Source of the DNA: Methylaequor sp002691245
GTDB lineage: Bacteria; Pseudomonadota; Alphaproteobacteria; Methylaequorales; Methylaequoraceae
DNA length: 64,000 bases
Assembly: GCA_002691245.1 (NCBI GenBank)
Contig: NZHH01000028.1
Location: forward strand, 14,120-78,119
Direction: 5' to 3'
Part shown: positions 45,353 to 54,528 of the stretch, piece after piece
How the letters are laid out: each line of letters starts with the position of its first letter
Numbering within the stretch: position 1 is the first letter of the stretch
Position numbers and translations under genes: made by a program
The notes under the pieces: model-generated
Seen by the model: the letters and a program-made list of their open reading frames with translations, nothing else
Databases searched by the model: none
What the model was told of the DNA's origin: nothing

Positions 45353-45358
45353 TTGACA
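45353..45358 (+). promoter_or_regulatory. possible -35 box upstream of acs
   Basis: A perfect TTGACA at 45353-45358 lies 42 bases before the acs ATG. The -10 region about 17 bases on (GATATC/TATCTA near 45375-45382) is weak. The 110-base gap between yciI and acs contains no gene. Confidence 0.4.
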
Positions 45359-45399
45359 TTTCTAATCTTATTTTGATATCTAGAGTAGGGAAGTTAATA

Positions 45400-47319
45400 A
45401 TGAATAAAACTATAAAAAACAATTTAGATTCTAACTCTATGTCAATGGACGAATATTTTCAGGAATATGAAAGATCCATAAAAAACCCTGAGTCTTTTTG
45501 GAATGAAAAAGCAGATACACTTACATGGTTTAAAAGATTTACTAAGGTAAAGCAAAGTAGTTTTGAAAATAATGTGGAAATTAAATGGTTTAATGATGGA
45601 TCTTTAAATGTAAGTTATAATTGCCTTGATAGACATTTAAATGATAAAGCCACAAAAACTGCTATAATTTGGGAATCTGATGATCCAAAACTTTCCAAAA
45701 AAATATCTTACAAAGAACTCCACGAAACTGTTTGTAAGTTTTCCAATGGGCTTATTTCTCTAGGAATTAAAAAAGGGGATAGAATAACCATCTATATGCC
45801 AATGATTCCTGAAGCTGCCATAGCAATGCTATCTTGTGCTCGAATAGGTGCTATTCATTCAGTAGTATTTGGTGGCTTTGCACCTGAATCATTAAGAAAC
45901 AGAATTGAAGATTGTAATTCATCATTTGTAATAACTGCAAATGAAGGAGTTAGGGGGGGGAAAACAATTCCACTTTTAAAGAATGTAAAAAAGGCATTAC
46001 AAGGCTATGAAAAAATAAAAAAAACCATTGTTGTAAAAAGAACAGATTCAAAAGAGAGTTTCAACAACCAAACTGATGTGTGGTACGATGAATTAATATC
46101 TAATCAGCCAAAAGAATTTAAGGCAGTTGAACAAAACTCAGAAGATCCTCTTTTTATTTTATATACCTCTGGTTCAACAGGAAAGCCTAAAGGTGTTATG
46201 CATACAACAGCTGGATACCTCCTTCACGCTTCTTTGAGCCATAAGATAATCTTCAATATTCAAGAGGATGATGTCTATTGGTGTACAGCTGACGTTGGTT
46301 GGGTTACAGGTCACTCTTATATTGTCTATGGGCCACTATGTAACGGAGGAACAACATTAATGTTTGAGGGAGTTCCAACCCATCCAAATGCTTCAAGATT
46401 TTGGGAGATTGTAGATAAATACGATGTTAATATATTTTATACTGCACCAACTGCCATAAGAGCATTAATGGGATTAGGAAACGATTTTGTTGAGAAGACA
46501 GATAGATCATCATTGAGGATTTTAGGAACTGTTGGTGAACCAATAAACCCAGAAGCATGGAAATGGTATTATGAAATTGTGGGTAACAAAAAATGTCCTG
46601 TTATAGACACTTGGTGGCAAACAGAAACTGGTGCCACATTAATTTCACCAATTGCGGGAACTACACCTTTAAAACCTGGATCAGCAACTCTTCCCTTTTT
46701 TGGAATTGAGCCAGTTATTTTAGATAATGAAGGTAATGAGCTCCACGGACCATGTGAGGGAAATTTGTGTATCAATTCTTCTTGGCCTGGAATGATGAGA
46801 ACTGTTTACAATGATCACAAACGTTTTGAAGAAACATATTTTTCTTCTTTTAAAGGTAAGTACTTTACCGGAGACGGTTGTAAAAGAGATGAGGATGGGT
46901 ATTTCTGGATAACAGGAAGAGTCGATGATGTAATAAATGTTTCCGGTCATAGGCTAGGCACCGCAGAAGTAGAAAGCGCACTTGTATCACATCAAAAAGT
47001 AGCAGAGGCAGCTGTTGTTGGTTATCCACATGAAATCAAAGGACAAGGAATATACGCTTATATAACACTTATGAAAGGTGAAGAATACTCAGATGAGCTT
47101 AAACAAATTCTTGTTTCATGGGTTAAATCAGTCATAGGTCCAATTGCTGCTCCAGATATTATTCAGTGGTCTCCTAATCTTCCAAAGACAAGGTCTGGGA
47201 AGATAATGAGAAGAATTCTTAGAAAAGTTGCTTGTAATGAGGAAGATTCAATTGGGGATACATCCACCTTAAATGAGCCAGATGTTGTAAGTGAACTTAT
47301 TAACAATCGTAAATCTTAA
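45400..47319 (+). CDS. acs: acetyl-CoA synthetase
   Basis: Activates acetate to acetyl-CoA through acetyl-AMP. The 639-aa protein has [18 protein letters not shown] (P-loop, about residue 255), [22 protein letters not shown], the hinge region [22 protein letters not shown] and the acetylatable lysine in [15 protein letters not shown] use the ATG at 45400 with AGGGAAG upstream. The open frame reaches back to a TTG at 45373, but that would add nine unlikely residues. Full length. Its stop is 1 base from the end of the convergent small DUF1674 gene. Confidence 0.96.
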   Translation: MNKTIKNNLDSNSMSMDEYFQEYERSIKNPESFWNEKADTLTWFKRFTKVKQSSFENNVEIKWFNDGSLNVSYNCLDRHLNDKATKTAIIWESDDPKLSKKISYKELHETVCKFSNGLISLGIKKGDRITIYMPMIPEAAIAMLSCARIGAIHSVVFGGFAPESLRNRIEDCNSSFVITANEGVRGGKTIPLLKNVKKALQGYEKIKKTIVVKRTDSKESFNNQTDVWYDELISNQPKEFKAVEQNSEDPLFILYTSGSTGKPKGVMHTTAGYLLHASLSHKIIFNIQEDDVYWCTADVGWVTGHSYIVYGPLCNGGTTLMFEGVPTHPNASRFWEIVDKYDVNIFYTAPTAIRALMGLGNDFVEKTDRSSLRILGTVGEPINPEAWKWYYEIVGNKKCPVIDTWWQTETGATLISPIAGTTPLKPGSATLPFFGIEPVILDNEGNELHGPCEGNLCINSSWPGMMRTVYNDHKRFEETYFSSFKGKYFTGDGCKRDEDGYFWITGRVDDVINVSGHRLGTAEVESALVSHQKVAEAAVVGYPHEIKGQGIYAYITLMKGEEYSDELKQILVSWVKSVIGPIAAPDIIQWSPNLPKTRSGKIMRRILRKVACNEEDSIGDTSTLNEPDVVSELINNRKS

Positions 47320-47320
47320 A

Positions 47321-47455
47321 TTAAAAATCGTAACAAATTCCTTTTTTCTCCCAATCTCCATATCTGGTTGGTTCTGGACCAGAAGGACCACCTATCTCCT
47401 TAATTTTTTTAGATTTAGTTGATTTGCTTTTTTTTTGTTTAATTAATTTATTCAT
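47321..47455 (-). CDS. DUF1674 protein, SDHAF4-like succinate dehydrogenase assembly factor
   Basis: 44-aa frame in what would otherwise be a 177-base gap. After a lysine-rich start it has [20 protein letters not shown] and ends ICYDF, the full DUF1674 signature that also defines mitochondrial SDHAF4, which protects and helps assemble flavinated SdhA. In alphaproteobacteria DUF1674 genes commonly sit divergent from rsmB (sun), exactly as here. Start ATG is 41 bases from the rsmB start. The sdh genes are not in the window. Confidence 0.9.
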   Translation of the reverse strand: MNKLIKQKKSKSTKSKKIKEIGGPSGPEPTRYGDWEKKGICYDF

Positions 47456-47496
47456 GTTAATAATTTAATTAATATATTTTTTTTTTCCATAACTAA

Positions 47497-48789
47497 TTGA
47501 CCAACTCAAGAGAAATAGCAACTCAAATTTTTACAGAAATATCTGGTAAAGAAAAATTTTTTGAGACAGTAATTTCTGGCAATAAGGATTTCAATAGATT
47601 AGATCAACGAGATAAAGCATTTGTAAAGCTTGTTGTGCTAGGTACATTGAGAAGGAATGGACAAATACAAAAAGTAATTCAAAAACTCATCAAAACCCCA
47701 CTAAAGAAAAGAAATTTGTTTATTTTAAATTTGATAAAAATATCAATCTGCCAAATCCTTTTTTTAGGTATTAAAGAATATTCTGTCGTAAATACAGCTG
47801 TAGAGATCTCTAAAAAATACAAACTTGAAAAATTTGTTAATGGCGTCCTAAGAAATATTTGTAGAAAAAAAAAGGAACTTCACAGGCAAATTGAATTCGA
47901 ATCTAACATACCTACATGGATAAGTAATGATGTTATTAAAAATCTTGGAGGAAAATATATAAAAAAATTATCAGATATTTTAATAAAAGAACCACCTATA
48001 GATATCAAAATAAAGAGGAATTATCTAGCAAAATTGGATTGGGAGAAAATCCTTAATGGAAAATTTGTAGCAAATGATGTCCTTAGAGTAAAAAGTAATG
48101 GTCCAATTGAAAAGAAACCCTATTTTGATTTAGGTTACTGGTGGATACAGGGTATATCATCTTCTCTACCAGTGCGATTTATTTCAGAAATATTTAAGAA
48201 AGAGAAAAATGAAAACATTTCGGTCTTAGAAGTAGGTGCTGCACCAGGCGGAAAGACATTTCAACTTATTGAAGAGGGATTTAATCTAACATCAGTAGAA
48301 ATTTCTGACAGAAGGTTTCGAAGATTAAAAGAAAACCTTAATCGATTAAAATATAGAACAAACATTTTATGTAAAAACTTTTTTGATTTAAAAACCAATA
48401 AAAATTATGACTGTATTTTAATAGATGCTCCTTGTAGCGCAACTGGATTAATCCAAAAAAAACCAGAAATTCTTCTTAAAAATAAAGAAGAAAATATAAA
48501 TAAATTGGTAATAAAACAAAAAAAAATGCTTACAAGATCGGCAGATTTAATCAAATCGGGTGGTTATATAATTTATTGTGTATGTTCTATTCATTCAAAG
48601 GAAAGTGTAGGAATTATTGATGATTTTGTTAAAAATAATAATCATATGGAACCAATATTTTTAGACAATGAACTTTGTAAAACAGGTATTATTATTAAAA
48701 AAGGAATGCTAATGATCATCCCAGATAATTCAAAAATTAAGGGTGGTATGGATGGGTTTTTCATTTCTATTTTGAGGAAAAAATTGTGA
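47497..48789 (+). CDS. rsmB: 16S rRNA m5C967 methyltransferase
   Basis: SAM-dependent RNA methyltransferase, 430 aa. N-terminal NusB-like RNA-binding domain (residues about 1-125, with VNTAVEISKKYKLEKFVNGVLRNI), then the Rossmann domain with EVGAAPGGKTFQL, the catalytic DAPCSATG and second cysteine in YCVCSIHSKE. The start is TTG at 47497; no ATG gives the conserved N-terminus. It overlaps the heparinase-like gene by 4 bases (GTGA). Confidence 0.92.
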   Translation: MTNSREIATQIFTEISGKEKFFETVISGNKDFNRLDQRDKAFVKLVVLGTLRRNGQIQKVIQKLIKTPLKKRNLFILNLIKISICQILFLGIKEYSVVNTAVEISKKYKLEKFVNGVLRNICRKKKELHRQIEFESNIPTWISNDVIKNLGGKYIKKLSDILIKEPPIDIKIKRNYLAKLDWEKILNGKFVANDVLRVKSNGPIEKKPYFDLGYWWIQGISSSLPVRFISEIFKKEKNENISVLEVGAAPGGKTFQLIEEGFNLTSVEISDRRFRRLKENLNRLKYRTNILCKNFFDLKTNKNYDCILIDAPCSATGLIQKKPEILLKNKEENINKLVIKQKKMLTRSADLIKSGGYIIYCVCSIHSKESVGIIDDFVKNNNHMEPIFLDNELCKTGIIIKKGMLMIIPDNSKIKGGMDGFFISILRKKL

Positions 48790-50399
48790 TTACAAAGTTG
48801 ACCCAAGAGTTAAATTCATTCCTCTTTTTTAGAAGTCGATTCTTCAATTTTTTGATAAATAATAATTTTGATAATAAAATAATCTTTAATCCTGAAAGTC
48901 TCTGGAAAGGCAATAAAACAAATGGAAATAAAATTCTTGAAGGTTTCTTAAATTATCAAAAAGAAACAATATATATAGGAGAGAAAATTTGGGGAGACAA
49001 TCATGGTAGTCAACAGTGGATAAACTATGCAAATAGTTTTAAGTGGATTAGTGACATAAGGTTGGTTGCGACTAACGAAGCAAGAGTTTTTCTGAGAAAA
49101 AATATAATTGAATGGATAAATACAGTAGATTTATCCGATCAATCAATATGGAATCAAGAAGTTTTATCAAAAAGAATTTTTTATCTTTTAACAAATCTTT
49201 CTTTTTTTTTTGAAACAGCAAATGAAAAATTTCAAAAAGATTTTGCAGAAAACTTGAATAAACAGTGTATTTTTTTAATAAAAAAATTTGAAAAAGAAAA
49301 AAAGAATACCAAAGATATTTTTTCCATAAAATCAATAATCCTAGCTAGCCTATGTTTCAATAATCTTAAAAGTTACTACGCTTTTTCGATTGATTTGCTT
49401 ATAGATTTGATAAATGATTCAACTAAAGAGGGTATGCATTATTTGAGATCACCTAGTGAGCATTTCTTTCTTCTTTGTTCACTTATTGACATTAAGAATT
49501 TTTTAGGTTCAAACAAAAAAAAAATCCCTCACGAAATAAACCAAAGTATTAAAGAGATGACCATTGTAGTCAACTTTTTTATTATGGGTGATGGTCGACT
49601 TGCAATTTTCAATAAGTATGACTTTATAAATGAAAAGAAGATTGTAAATGTGCTGAAAAAAGTAAGTAGTAAAGTTAGAATACCAAAAATTTCTCAATGT
49701 TCAGGATTCCATCGGATTTCAAAAAATAAATTGATTTTTGTTATGGATTGCGGAAATCCAACTAAAGAGAAAACTTATGCAGGTTCATTATCATTTGAAT
49801 TTTCACATTTCTCAGAAAGAATTGTTGTTAATTGCGGGTCACCATTTATCAATAACAGAGACTGGAACGACGCTATGCGATCCACAGCAGCCCACAGTAG
49901 TCTCAATATTAACGAAATTAATTCGTCAGATATTTTTTTTGAGAAGGATACAACAACTCGACTCGCTCAGGTTTATGTGCAAAAATCAGAAAGAGAAGAT
50001 AATTTATGGTTAGATTGTGCACACACTGGGTACCTAAAACTTTTTGGAATAACACACAGAAGAAAAGTCCATATTGATCCAAATAATTTTATAATCAGGG
50101 GTGAAGAATCATTCCTGAGAAATAAAAAAAATAAAAAAAATAATTCACCTTTATATTTTCTTAGATTTCACCTTCATCCTAGTATAGAAGTGAATGTCAC
50201 TACTAGTAAAAAAAAAGCAGTGATAAAGTTAAAAAATAATATCGGTTGGGAATTTATTTGTTCAGAGTCTAAAATTGAGATTGGTGATGGAATTTATCTT
50301 GGCGACAATAAAATTGTGCAACCGAATCAACACATCATTATTAAAAACTATGTTGAGGATTACAAAAAAGTTAAATGGTTATTTAGATTAATAAAATAA
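48786..50399 (+). CDS. heparinase II/III-like protein
   Basis: 537-aa protein: a helical toroid half (residues about 1-280) and a beta-sheet C-terminal half with SQCSGFHRISKNK, CGNPTKEKTYAGSLSFEF and RSTAAHSSLNINE, as in the heparinase II/III family. Though called heparinase, alphaproteobacterial members between rsmB and purH have unknown substrate and no visible signal peptide here. The GTG start overlaps the rsmB stop. In relatives purH follows directly; here three O-antigen-type genes intervene. Confidence 0.85.
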   Translation: MITKLTQELNSFLFFRSRFFNFLINNNFDNKIIFNPESLWKGNKTNGNKILEGFLNYQKETIYIGEKIWGDNHGSQQWINYANSFKWISDIRLVATNEARVFLRKNIIEWINTVDLSDQSIWNQEVLSKRIFYLLTNLSFFFETANEKFQKDFAENLNKQCIFLIKKFEKEKKNTKDIFSIKSIILASLCFNNLKSYYAFSIDLLIDLINDSTKEGMHYLRSPSEHFFLLCSLIDIKNFLGSNKKKIPHEINQSIKEMTIVVNFFIMGDGRLAIFNKYDFINEKKIVNVLKKVSSKVRIPKISQCSGFHRISKNKLIFVMDCGNPTKEKTYAGSLSFEFSHFSERIVVNCGSPFINNRDWNDAMRSTAAHSSLNINEINSSDIFFEKDTTTRLAQVYVQKSEREDNLWLDCAHTGYLKLFGITHRRKVHIDPNNFIIRGEESFLRNKKNKKNNSPLYFLRFHLHPSIEVNVTTSKKKAVIKLKNNIGWEFICSESKIEIGDGIYLGDNKIVQPNQHIIIKNYVEDYKKVKWLFRLIK

Positions 50400-50402
50400 T
50401 TT

Positions 50403-51662
50403 CTATAATGAAAAATAATTAATGTCCTTTTGGTTATTAAATTGGGTTTTTCCTTTAATATCAAAAAAGACTCCATTTGGTTTAAGAAATTTTTTTAATT
50501 TTTCAGTTTGTTTTATATAAAATTTATGAGGAACTGAAAGAATAACACAATCAAATTTTTTGAAATTAGTCGAATCGAATTTTATAATACCGTAATCACC
50601 AATCTTAACGTACGGGTCGTGTAGTTCAACTTTGTGCTTCTTTCTTCTAAGAAATTGAATGACATCAAATGATTTAGAATTTCTTAAATCAGGTACATCT
50701 TCTTTAAAAGTAATCCCCAGAAATAATATTTTTGAACCTTTTTTAAGACAACTGTCTATTTTTTTTCCAATAAAAATTGGCATTTCATCATTAGTTTTTC
50801 TCCCAGATAGGATAACTTTCGGATCAATCTTTAACTTCAATGATTTATGTGACAAATAATAGGGATCTACACCAATGCAATGCCCACCAACTAAGCCAGG
50901 TTGAAATGGGAGAAAATTCCATTTTGTTGAAGATGCTTTAAGAACATCATAAACGCTAATATTTAATTTACTGCAAATTTTTGCTACTTCATTCACAAAT
51001 GCAATGTTGATATCTCTTTGCGCATTTTCAATAACCTTTGATGCTTCAGCTACTTTTATATTTTTTGCTTTAAAAATCTTCCCTTTTGTAAGTTTAGAAT
51101 AAATTTCTTCAAGAATTTTTTCTACATTTTTATTTTGGCCTGCAATAACTTTTTCAATTTTGTCTATTGTATGAATTCTGTCACCCGGATTGACCCTTTC
51201 AGGTGAGTAACCAAGAAAAAAATCTTTTCCAGATATCAATGAATTTTTATTCTTTTCTAAAACTGGAGCACAAATTTCCTCTGTCGCACCAGGAAAAACA
51301 GTACTTTCAAAAACCACTATATCACCAAGCTTTAGTATTTTTGCGATTGTTTTACAAACCTCTCTTAAAGGCCTAAAATCTGGTTCATTCTTTTTGGTTA
51401 TCGGTGTAGGCACTGTAACTATAAAAATATTACTTTTTTTTAAATCTAAATAATTATTGGTTAACGTAAGATTTCTTTTAAGTGCTCCTTTTAGTCTTTC
51501 TTTTTTTACCTCAAGAGTAACATCAATTCCTTTCATAAGTTGACTTACCCTATCCAAACTGATATCAAAACCTATTATTTTAAAAGACGAGGATAGACCA
51601 ACTGCAAGTGGCAAACCAACGTAACCCAATCCTAAAACTGCAATTTTCCTGTCTTTTTTCAC
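50403..51662 (-). CDS. UDP-sugar 6-dehydrogenase (WbpA/TviB type)
   Basis: NAD-dependent enzyme oxidising C6 of a UDP-hexose, most likely UDP-GlcNAc, to a uronic acid for polysaccharide synthesis. The 419-aa protein has AVLGLGYVGLPLAVGLS, ESTVFPGATEE, SPERVNPGD, the catalytic Cys in GLVGGHCIGVDPYYL and the C-terminal domain RNSKSFDVIQFL. GGHCIGVDPYYL favours the WbpA/TviB (N-acetylated sugar) subgroup over UDP-glucose dehydrogenase. It is the only minus-strand gene between rsmB and purH and diverges from the WecA-like gene across about 31 bases. Confidence 0.88.
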   Translation of the reverse strand: MKKDRKIAVLGLGYVGLPLAVGLSSSFKIIGFDISLDRVSQLMKGIDVTLEVKKERLKGALKRNLTLTNNYLDLKKSNIFIVTVPTPITKKNEPDFRPLREVCKTIAKILKLGDIVVFESTVFPGATEEICAPVLEKNKNSLISGKDFFLGYSPERVNPGDRIHTIDKIEKVIAGQNKNVEKILEEIYSKLTKGKIFKAKNIKVAEASKVIENAQRDINIAFVNEVAKICSKLNISVYDVLKASSTKWNFLPFQPGLVGGHCIGVDPYYLSHKSLKLKIDPKVILSGRKTNDEMPIFIGKKIDSCLKKGSKILFLGITFKEDVPDLRNSKSFDVIQFLRRKKHKVELHDPYVKIGDYGIIKFDSTNFKKFDCVILSVPHKFYIKQTEKLKKFLKPNGVFFDIKGKTQFNNQKDINYFSL

Positions 51663-51693
51663 TTAAATTTGAATATAATAAATTTTGGTTAAT

Positions 51694-52717
51694 ATGAGCT
51701 TGTTAATTATTATAACTTTATATTTTGTAACTTCTATATTATTAAAGAACTCTGTAGGATTTTTTACTAATTCATCATTATTGGATTACCCAACAGATAG
51801 AAGCAATCACGACGTACCGAAGCCGAAATGTGCAGGCTTAATCTTAATACCCCTTCTGATTATTGCAACTTTATTAGTTTTTTTTTTTAGAGGAGATATA
51901 TAACATAACCTGGTTAATAATATTTGGATTTTGTTTGATACTTTATGCTATTTCATTTTTAGATGACTTAAAAAGTATTAATTCTAAAATAAGATTAATA
52001 TTTCAATTTTTTTGTGTTGCTTCTTCAGTCTTGATGATTAACGAGAATATTCTAAATGAACTTCAATTAGAAAAACTTGAGTTCTTGTATATTTACCAAT
52101 TGTCTTTATATGATATTTTGTTTTTTTTCTTTGCTGTAATTCTTTGGGTTTGGATAACAAATCTCTTTAATTTCATGGATGGAATGGATGGTATATCCGT
52201 TGTGCAAGTTAGTTTTTTTTCTTTGTGCACAAATTTTTTAGCAATATTGGGTTTAATTGAAATAAACTTTCTTTATTTCAGTTTAATTCTTTTATCAATT
52301 TCAATAGCTTATTATAGTGTAAATAAACCTCCTGCAAAGATTTTTCTAGGCGATGTAGGGTCTATTCCATTTGGATTTTTGATTGGCTTTATAATTGTCT
52401 ACCATATGATTAAATCAGAATTAATTATCCCTTTTCTAATAATAATTATGTATTATCTTCTTGATTCATCTTTAACATTATTCGGAAGAATGCTTAAGAA
52501 AGAAAATATATTCAAGGCACATAGTAACCACTTTTATCAAAAATTAATAAGAAAAGGGTACAGCCACAAATATGTTCTAGCTAAAATAATAATTCTTAAC
52601 TCGATCCTTTTATTTATATCAATGTTATCTTTAATATTACCAATATTTTCTCTGTTATCTTCAATAACAATAACAATGATATTTTTATATTTTTTTGATT
52701 CTAAGGAGAAACCGTGA
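51694..52717 (+). CDS. WecA/WbpL-type undecaprenyl-phosphate sugar-1-phosphate transferase, interrupted by a T-tract frameshift
   Basis: Membrane enzyme that starts O-antigen synthesis by placing a sugar 1-phosphate on undecaprenyl phosphate. The first part (to a stop at 51901) holds LDYPTDRSNHDVPKPKCAG and the second part holds SFLDDLKS, NLFNFMDGMDG, FLGDVGSIPFG and AHSNHFYQKL, all in family order. The frame breaks at an 11-T tract (51878-51888). Removing one T joins FFLEEIYNITW straight to LIIFGFCLILYAISFLDD with no missing segment. The enzyme may be intact in the organism, with an indel in the consensus, or the tract may switch it. I use ATG 51694 as start. It overlaps the next gene by 4 bases. 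Confidence 0.82.
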
Positions 52718-54528
52718 ACTTAAGAATTTTATTTACTATACTTCACGATTTTATAATCTTTGGTCTTTCCTTTTTTATTGCTCTTTGGATACGACTCGAC
52801 TTTGCCAATGCATTAATTCTTTCTAAAGGTTTGTGGCCGTTCATAATGCTTTTTTCTTTATCAAATATATTTCTATTAAAATACATGCGCTTGTACCATG
52901 GAATTTGGAGGTATGCCTCACTTCATGAAATCATTTCAATTATCAAAAGTGTTGTAATTTCAACATTACTCTTATTAGGAACTTTTTTTTTAATATTTAG
53001 ATTGGAAAATATACCTAGGTCATTCCCAATTCTTTTATTAGCAACTTCAATTTTTGCATGTATAAGTCCAAGAGTTCTTTACAGGATAATAAAAGATAAT
53101 TTCAAAAAGAAAGGTGTAAAAAAAATACCTATTTTTGTTGTAGGTGACAATTCAACATCTGAAAATTTTATCAGAATGTCTAAACAGATTGATTCACCTT
53201 ATAAAGTTATTGGTTTGATTAGTGTTAAGGAAAAATCTGTTGGAAGAAGAATCCATAATGTTCCAATACTCTGTTCGTTAGAAAATCTTAATAATTTAGT
53301 AGATAAATTGAAAAGTGAAAAGAATCCTCCACAAAGAATTATTGTGTCTGATTCTAAAATTGATAAAAAATTTTTAGAGTCTTTATATATTTTCTCGAAG
53401 CAAAATGGGCTTGCAATTGGAATGCTACCTAAAATTTCAGAATTATCTGGAGGAACAAAAAATCAATTTGAGACAAGTCCGATAGTTATTGAAGATGTAT
53501 TAGGCAGAAAGCAAAAAGTAAATAATCCAGAAATCCTTAAAGATATTAAGAACAAAGTAGTTTTAGTAACAGGAGCTGGCGGCAGTATTGGGAGTGAATT
53601 AAGTAGACAAATATTTAACTTAAAACCTAAACTTCTTATTCTACTTGAACAAAATGAGTTTAATCTCTTCAAAATTTCTTCAGAGCTAAGAGAAAATACA
53701 ATTGTTAGTTTAACTGATATAAGAGATACTGAAAAGATGCAGAAAGTTCTTTCACATTATAAACCACATTATGTTTTTCACACAGCTGCATTAAAACATA
53801 TAACATTTGTTGAGGATGAACCACTTGAAGCTTTAGAGACAAACTTCTTTTCTACCGTAAATCTTTGTCAACTATGTAAAAAATTAAAAATTAAAAAATT
53901 TGTTTTCATATCTACGGACAAAGCAGTTGATCCAACAAACGTAATGGGAGCATCAAAAAGATTATGTGAAAAGTATATCCAAAAAATTTCTAATGAAACA
54001 AAGTCTACAATTTTCTCAATTGTGAGGTTCGGAAATGTCTTAGGTTCAACCGGTTCTGTTGTTCCGCTATTCGAGAAACAAATTAACAATGGCGGACCAA
54101 TCACAATAACCCATCCTAAAATAAAACGCTACTTTATGACAATTAGAGAGGCTGTAGAATTAGTCTTAATTTCCTCACAATTAGAAATCAAAGAAAATGG
54201 AGAAATTTTTATATTAGAAATGGGTGAATCAATATTCATAAAAGATTTAGCAAAAAGAATGATTCAACTATGTGGCAAAAAAGAAAGTGATATAGAAATA
54301 AAATATTCAGGCTTAAGAAAAGGAGAAAAAATAGAAGAAAAACTTTTCTTTGATAATGAAATAATATCTAAAACAAAAGTTCCCGGTATTTTGTCCACCA
54401 ATAGCAAGCTTTTTTCTCCGAACATCTCCGATTTCTACAAATTAACTTCAGAAATGAGAAAACCAGTTAAAAAGAATGTAATTAATTATTTTGAAAAATT
54501 ATTACCAGAGTATTGTAAAAGTGAATAA
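52714..54528 (+). CDS. CapD/WbpM-like nucleotide-sugar 4,6-dehydratase
   Basis: 604-aa inner-membrane enzyme of the FlaA1/WbpM group, probably making UDP-4-keto-6-deoxy-GlcNAc for O-antigen. Four N-terminal membrane helices (residues about 1-115), a CoA-binding-like Rossmann domain (VVGDNSTSENFI), then the catalytic SDR domain from about residue 285: VTGAGGSIGSELSRQIF, FHTAALKHI, STDKAVDPTNVMGASKR. WbpM-like enzymes lack the usual Tyr in YxxxK and have Met at that place, as here (MGASK). Start GTG overlaps the transferase stop; end overlaps purH. Confidence 0.9.
   Translation: MNLRILFTILHDFIIFGLSFFIALWIRLDFANALILSKGLWPFIMLFSLSNIFLLKYMRLYHGIWRYASLHEIISIIKSVVISTLLLLGTFFLIFRLENIPRSFPILLLATSIFACISPRVLYRIIKDNFKKKGVKKIPIFVVGDNSTSENFIRMSKQIDSPYKVIGLISVKEKSVGRRIHNVPILCSLENLNNLVDKLKSEKNPPQRIIVSDSKIDKKFLESLYIFSKQNGLAIGMLPKISELSGGTKNQFETSPIVIEDVLGRKQKVNNPEILKDIKNKVVLVTGAGGSIGSELSRQIFNLKPKLLILLEQNEFNLFKISSELRENTIVSLTDIRDTEKMQKVLSHYKPHYVFHTAALKHITFVEDEPLEALETNFFSTVNLCQLCKKLKIKKFVFISTDKAVDPTNVMGASKRLCEKYIQKISNETKSTIFSIVRFGNVLGSTGSVVPLFEKQINNGGPITITHPKIKRYFMTIREAVELVLISSQLEIKENGEIFILEMGESIFIKDLAKRMIQLCGKKESDIEIKYSGLRKGEKIEEKLFFDNEIISKTKVPGILSTNSKLFSPNISDFYKLTSEMRKPVKKNVINYFEKLLPEYCKSE

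Noticed and set aside
47320..47496. Gap between acs and rsmB as non-coding
   Set aside because: It holds a 44-codon gene with a complete DUF1674 signature.
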